From positions 1-64,000 of the forward strand of contig BAXV01000002.1 of assembly GCA_001310715.1 (NCBI GenBank): a stretch of 64,000 bases of DNA, in the 5' to 3' direction. Position 1 is the stretch's first letter. The number at the start of each line of letters is the position of its first letter. Positions 62,125 through 64,000 of the stretch are shown here, piece after piece. A program made the position numbers and the translations under genes. The notes under the pieces were generated by a model. It did not search any database. It worked only from the letters and a program-made list of their open reading frames with translations, and was not told the DNA's origin. The stretch comes from Pseudovibrio sp. JCM 19062 (GTDB lineage: Bacteria; Pseudomonadota; Alphaproteobacteria; Rhizobiales; Stappiaceae).

Positions 62125-63042
62125 TTACCCCAGTCTGATACGCGGATCGAGCCAAGCATTGAGAATGTCGGCCAAGAACGTTAGCAGTACGAATGTCAGT
62201 GCAAAGATGAACACCAGCATCTGTACCGTGGGGATGTCGCCAGCCAGAATGCTTTCGAGAGCAAGACGGCCCATGCCGTTAATGGCGAAAACGTTTTCCG
62301 TAACAATGGAACCACCCAGTTTACTACCAAGCTGAACTGCCAAAACGCTGACAACCGGCAAAATGGCATTACGCAGAGCATGGCGGTAAAGCAAAGGCCA
62401 GCCACGATACCCTTTTGCTCTTGCTGTTCTGATATAATCAGAGCTCAGCACCTCCAGCAGACCTGTGCGTGTCAGTCGCATGACCGAAGGCACTGAGGAC
62501 AGTCCGAGTACAAAAGCGGGCATAATGAAGTGCATAAAAGTATCCTGACCGGATACGGGGAAAATCGGGAACATGACGGCCAGCAGCAATATGGCCATAA
62601 CCCCGAGCCAGAAGTTAGGAACAGCCTGCGCCGCAACTGCCAAAGACAGTGCAATCCGGTCAATAATTGTATTGGGAAACAGCGCGGAGGCAATGCCAAA
62701 CGGTATGGCAACGAACACCGTCACAGCAATAGCCATACTGGCCAGTTGCAATGTCACAGGAAAATGGCGCTTCACAAGCTCGATGACCGGAGCGTGCCAA
62801 AAATAGCTATCACCAAAATTGCCGGTCAGAACAGAACCCAGCCAGCTGAGATACTGCATGTAAAGGGGTTGATTGAGACCGAGCTGGATACGTATCAGGT
62901 CAATTTCGGCCTGTGTCGCATCCTCTCCGGCAAGTGAGATTGCCGGATCGGTCGAGAAATTAAGCAGGAAGAAGGTAACCAGACTGACGGCAAGTGCCAC
63001 CGACAGGGCCAGTACCCCTCTTTTTATTATATAGGAAAACAT
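62125..63042 (-). CDS. gsiC: Peptide ABC-transporter permease, GsiC/DppB-like
   Basis: 305-residue permease with six helices, starting MFSYIIKRGVLALSVALAV. OppB features: LGLNQPLYMQYLSWLGSVLT in the periplasmic loop and the EAA motif YIRTARAKGYRGWPLLYRHA. Frame intact. It precedes gsiD by four bases. Confidence 0.93.
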   Translation of the reverse strand: MFSYIIKRGVLALSVALAVSLVTFFLLNFSTDPAISLAGEDATQAEIDLIRIQLGLNQPLYMQYLSWLGSVLTGNFGDSYFWHAPVIELVKRHFPVTLQLASMAIAVTVFVAIPFGIASALFPNTIIDRIALSLAVAAQAVPNFWLGVMAILLLAVMFPIFPVSGQDTFMHFIMPAFVLGLSSVPSVMRLTRTGLLEVLSSDYIRTARAKGYRGWPLLYRHALRNAILPVVSVLAVQLGSKLGGSIVTENVFAINGMGRLALESILAGDIPTVQMLVFIFALTFVLLTFLADILNAWLDPRIRLG

Positions 63043-63103
63043 AGGAACAGCCTTTTAGGAACGCCAGCCTGAGCACAAACTCAAACTGGCGTTGGATGAC
63101 GGA

Positions 63104-64000
63104 TTATTTCCAGCGCGCCATGAAAAGGCGTTGCATGCCATCTTTGGACTGATCGTACTCAAGCTCGTTCGACATCAGAAAGTTGAGCGGATATTCCTGA
63201 ATTGGCACCCAATACGCTTGATCGACAATGTAGTTCACAACCTCTGACATACGTTTCTCGCGCTCCGCTTTATCAAGTGTTGTGTTGATCTTGCTTACAT
63301 TTTCGCTGAGTTCTTCATCGCCTGTGTAAACTTTTTTTGGTGCTCAATTGGAACAGGTTAGGAATAATTGCGCCCGCATCCGGTATGGAATATGATCCCC
63401 AAGTATCGTAATAGAGCGCCAGTTTACCCTCATTCCTGTCTTTGGAAATGGATTTCATAAAGCGCAAATTGGCGCGAATGCCAGCTTTTGCCCAATAGGC
63501 AATGACGGCTTCTTGAACCGTTGGCTCACGAGAGGCGTAAAGTTCCAGATCAATACCGTCAGGATAACCTGCCTGGGCAAGCAGTTCTTTGGCTTTTTCG
63601 GGGTTGTACTCGTAGTGCTTGACGTCTTGGTCGCAGCCAAACTGCAAGCTGTGGCACGGTGTCCGAGCAGCTTTAGCGCCGCCACCGACGATAGTGGCAA
63701 CCAGTTCCTCACGATTAACCGCATAGTTCAGAGCTTGACGGACACGAACATCCTTCAACGGCGTTTCAGGATCGGAGCGGCCAGCGGCATCGAGTGACAG
63801 ATACCCTACCCTTAACGAAGGAACAGACAAGACTTGCGCCCGCCCTGTTCGCCCAACATTTTCAGCTAATTCTGTGCTGAACCCGAAACTCCAGTCGATA
63901 CCGCCAGACATTATTTCAGCTGCTCGCGTGGTTTCATCAGGATGAACCGGATCACAATCTTTTGAATCTCCGCTGCTTTAGGACTACCGGATCGATATCC
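63104..64000 (-). CDS. gsiB: Peptide-binding protein of the ABC importer, GsiB/DppA-like, 5' end outside window
   Basis: Periplasmic solute-binding protein family 5, C-terminal ~300 residues visible. Characteristic stretches are VRQALNYAVNREELVATIV, HYEYNPEKAKELLAQAGYPDG and YDTWGSYSIPDAGAIIPNLF. The A7 run near 63335 should be A6, recovering TKKVYTGDEELSEN and an end NGMQRLFMARWK-like (DGMQRLFMARWK) at 63104. The signal peptide is beyond the right edge. First seen gene of the operon. Confidence 0.88.

Noticed and set aside
1..64000. CRISPR arrays, rRNA genes or a prophage
   Set aside because: No regularly spaced repeats, rRNA-like stretches or phage structural genes were seen.

Overview
The window looks like chromosomal DNA of a facultatively anaerobic, probably marine alphaproteobacterium of the Pseudovibrio/Labrenzia (Stappiaceae) type. 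That placement is inferred from moderate GC, alphaproteobacterial-style proteins (SMP-30, PutA next to an Lrp-type regulator, Zur/ZnuBC, MocR regulators) and a fermentative set (AdhE plus an arginine deiminase operon). It was not confirmed by a marker gene.

Layout. 1-5.4 kb: DEAD-box helicase (cut by the window edge), a 1.5-kb repeat-bearing intergenic stretch, a HAD phosphatase, a TetR regulator and a CPA1 antiporter. 5.5-15.4 kb: methyltransferases, an M14-type deacylase, a divergent DMT exporter/MocR pair, a LysR regulator divergent from an ABM-DUF2798-RidA cluster, a membrane-associated alpha/beta hydrolase, a lipoprotein and a Pmp3-like peptide. 15.6-24 kb: AGCS symporter, blasticidin-S-deaminase-like enzyme, DCC and DUF1062 proteins, AdhE, RluA-family synthase, cupin. 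24-29 kb: SCP2 protein, TetR, atypical LuxR regulator, an unrecognised gene, and zur-znuB-znuC with a palindrome upstream. 29-43.9 kb: long-chain acyl-CoA synthetase, CofD-like protein, an arginine deiminase operon (YfcC-type transporter, arcA, arcB, arcC, NhaC-type antiporter), GNAT, Lrp regulator and putA. 43.9-51.5 kb: a minus-strand sugar-acid operon (dgoK/dgoA fusion, SMP-30 lactonase, GH42 beta-galactosidase, IlvD/Edd dehydratase) divergent from an IclR regulator, then a GH16 gene. 51.8-54.9 kb: acyl-CoA synthetase plus GNAT, and a membrane protein. 55-58.6 kb: an island-like stretch with a 20-bp tRNA-Gln 3' end, a complete IS5/IS427-type element, an AT-rich ATP-grasp (TupA-like) gene and IS3 remnants. 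58.6-64 kb: peptide/glutathione ABC importer operon (gsiB-C-D-A order) ending in isoaspartyl peptidase iaaA.

How the genes fit together. AdhE, ArcABC and the flanking transporters form an anaerobic energy kit. PutA with its Lrp regulator handles proline. Zur/ZnuBC handles zinc. The 44-49 kb operon fits galactose oxidation to pyruvate by a De Ley-Doudoroff-like route, but its kinase and aldolase genes have been joined by an in-frame deletion that removes parts of both.

A dominant technical feature is frameshifts: roughly one per kb, in genes whose protein families continue cleanly in the next frame. Many lie in A/T runs one base too long, others are single missing bases. I treat these genes as probably intact in the organism and broken by uncorrected sequencing indels, and give the reconstructed whole-gene spans.
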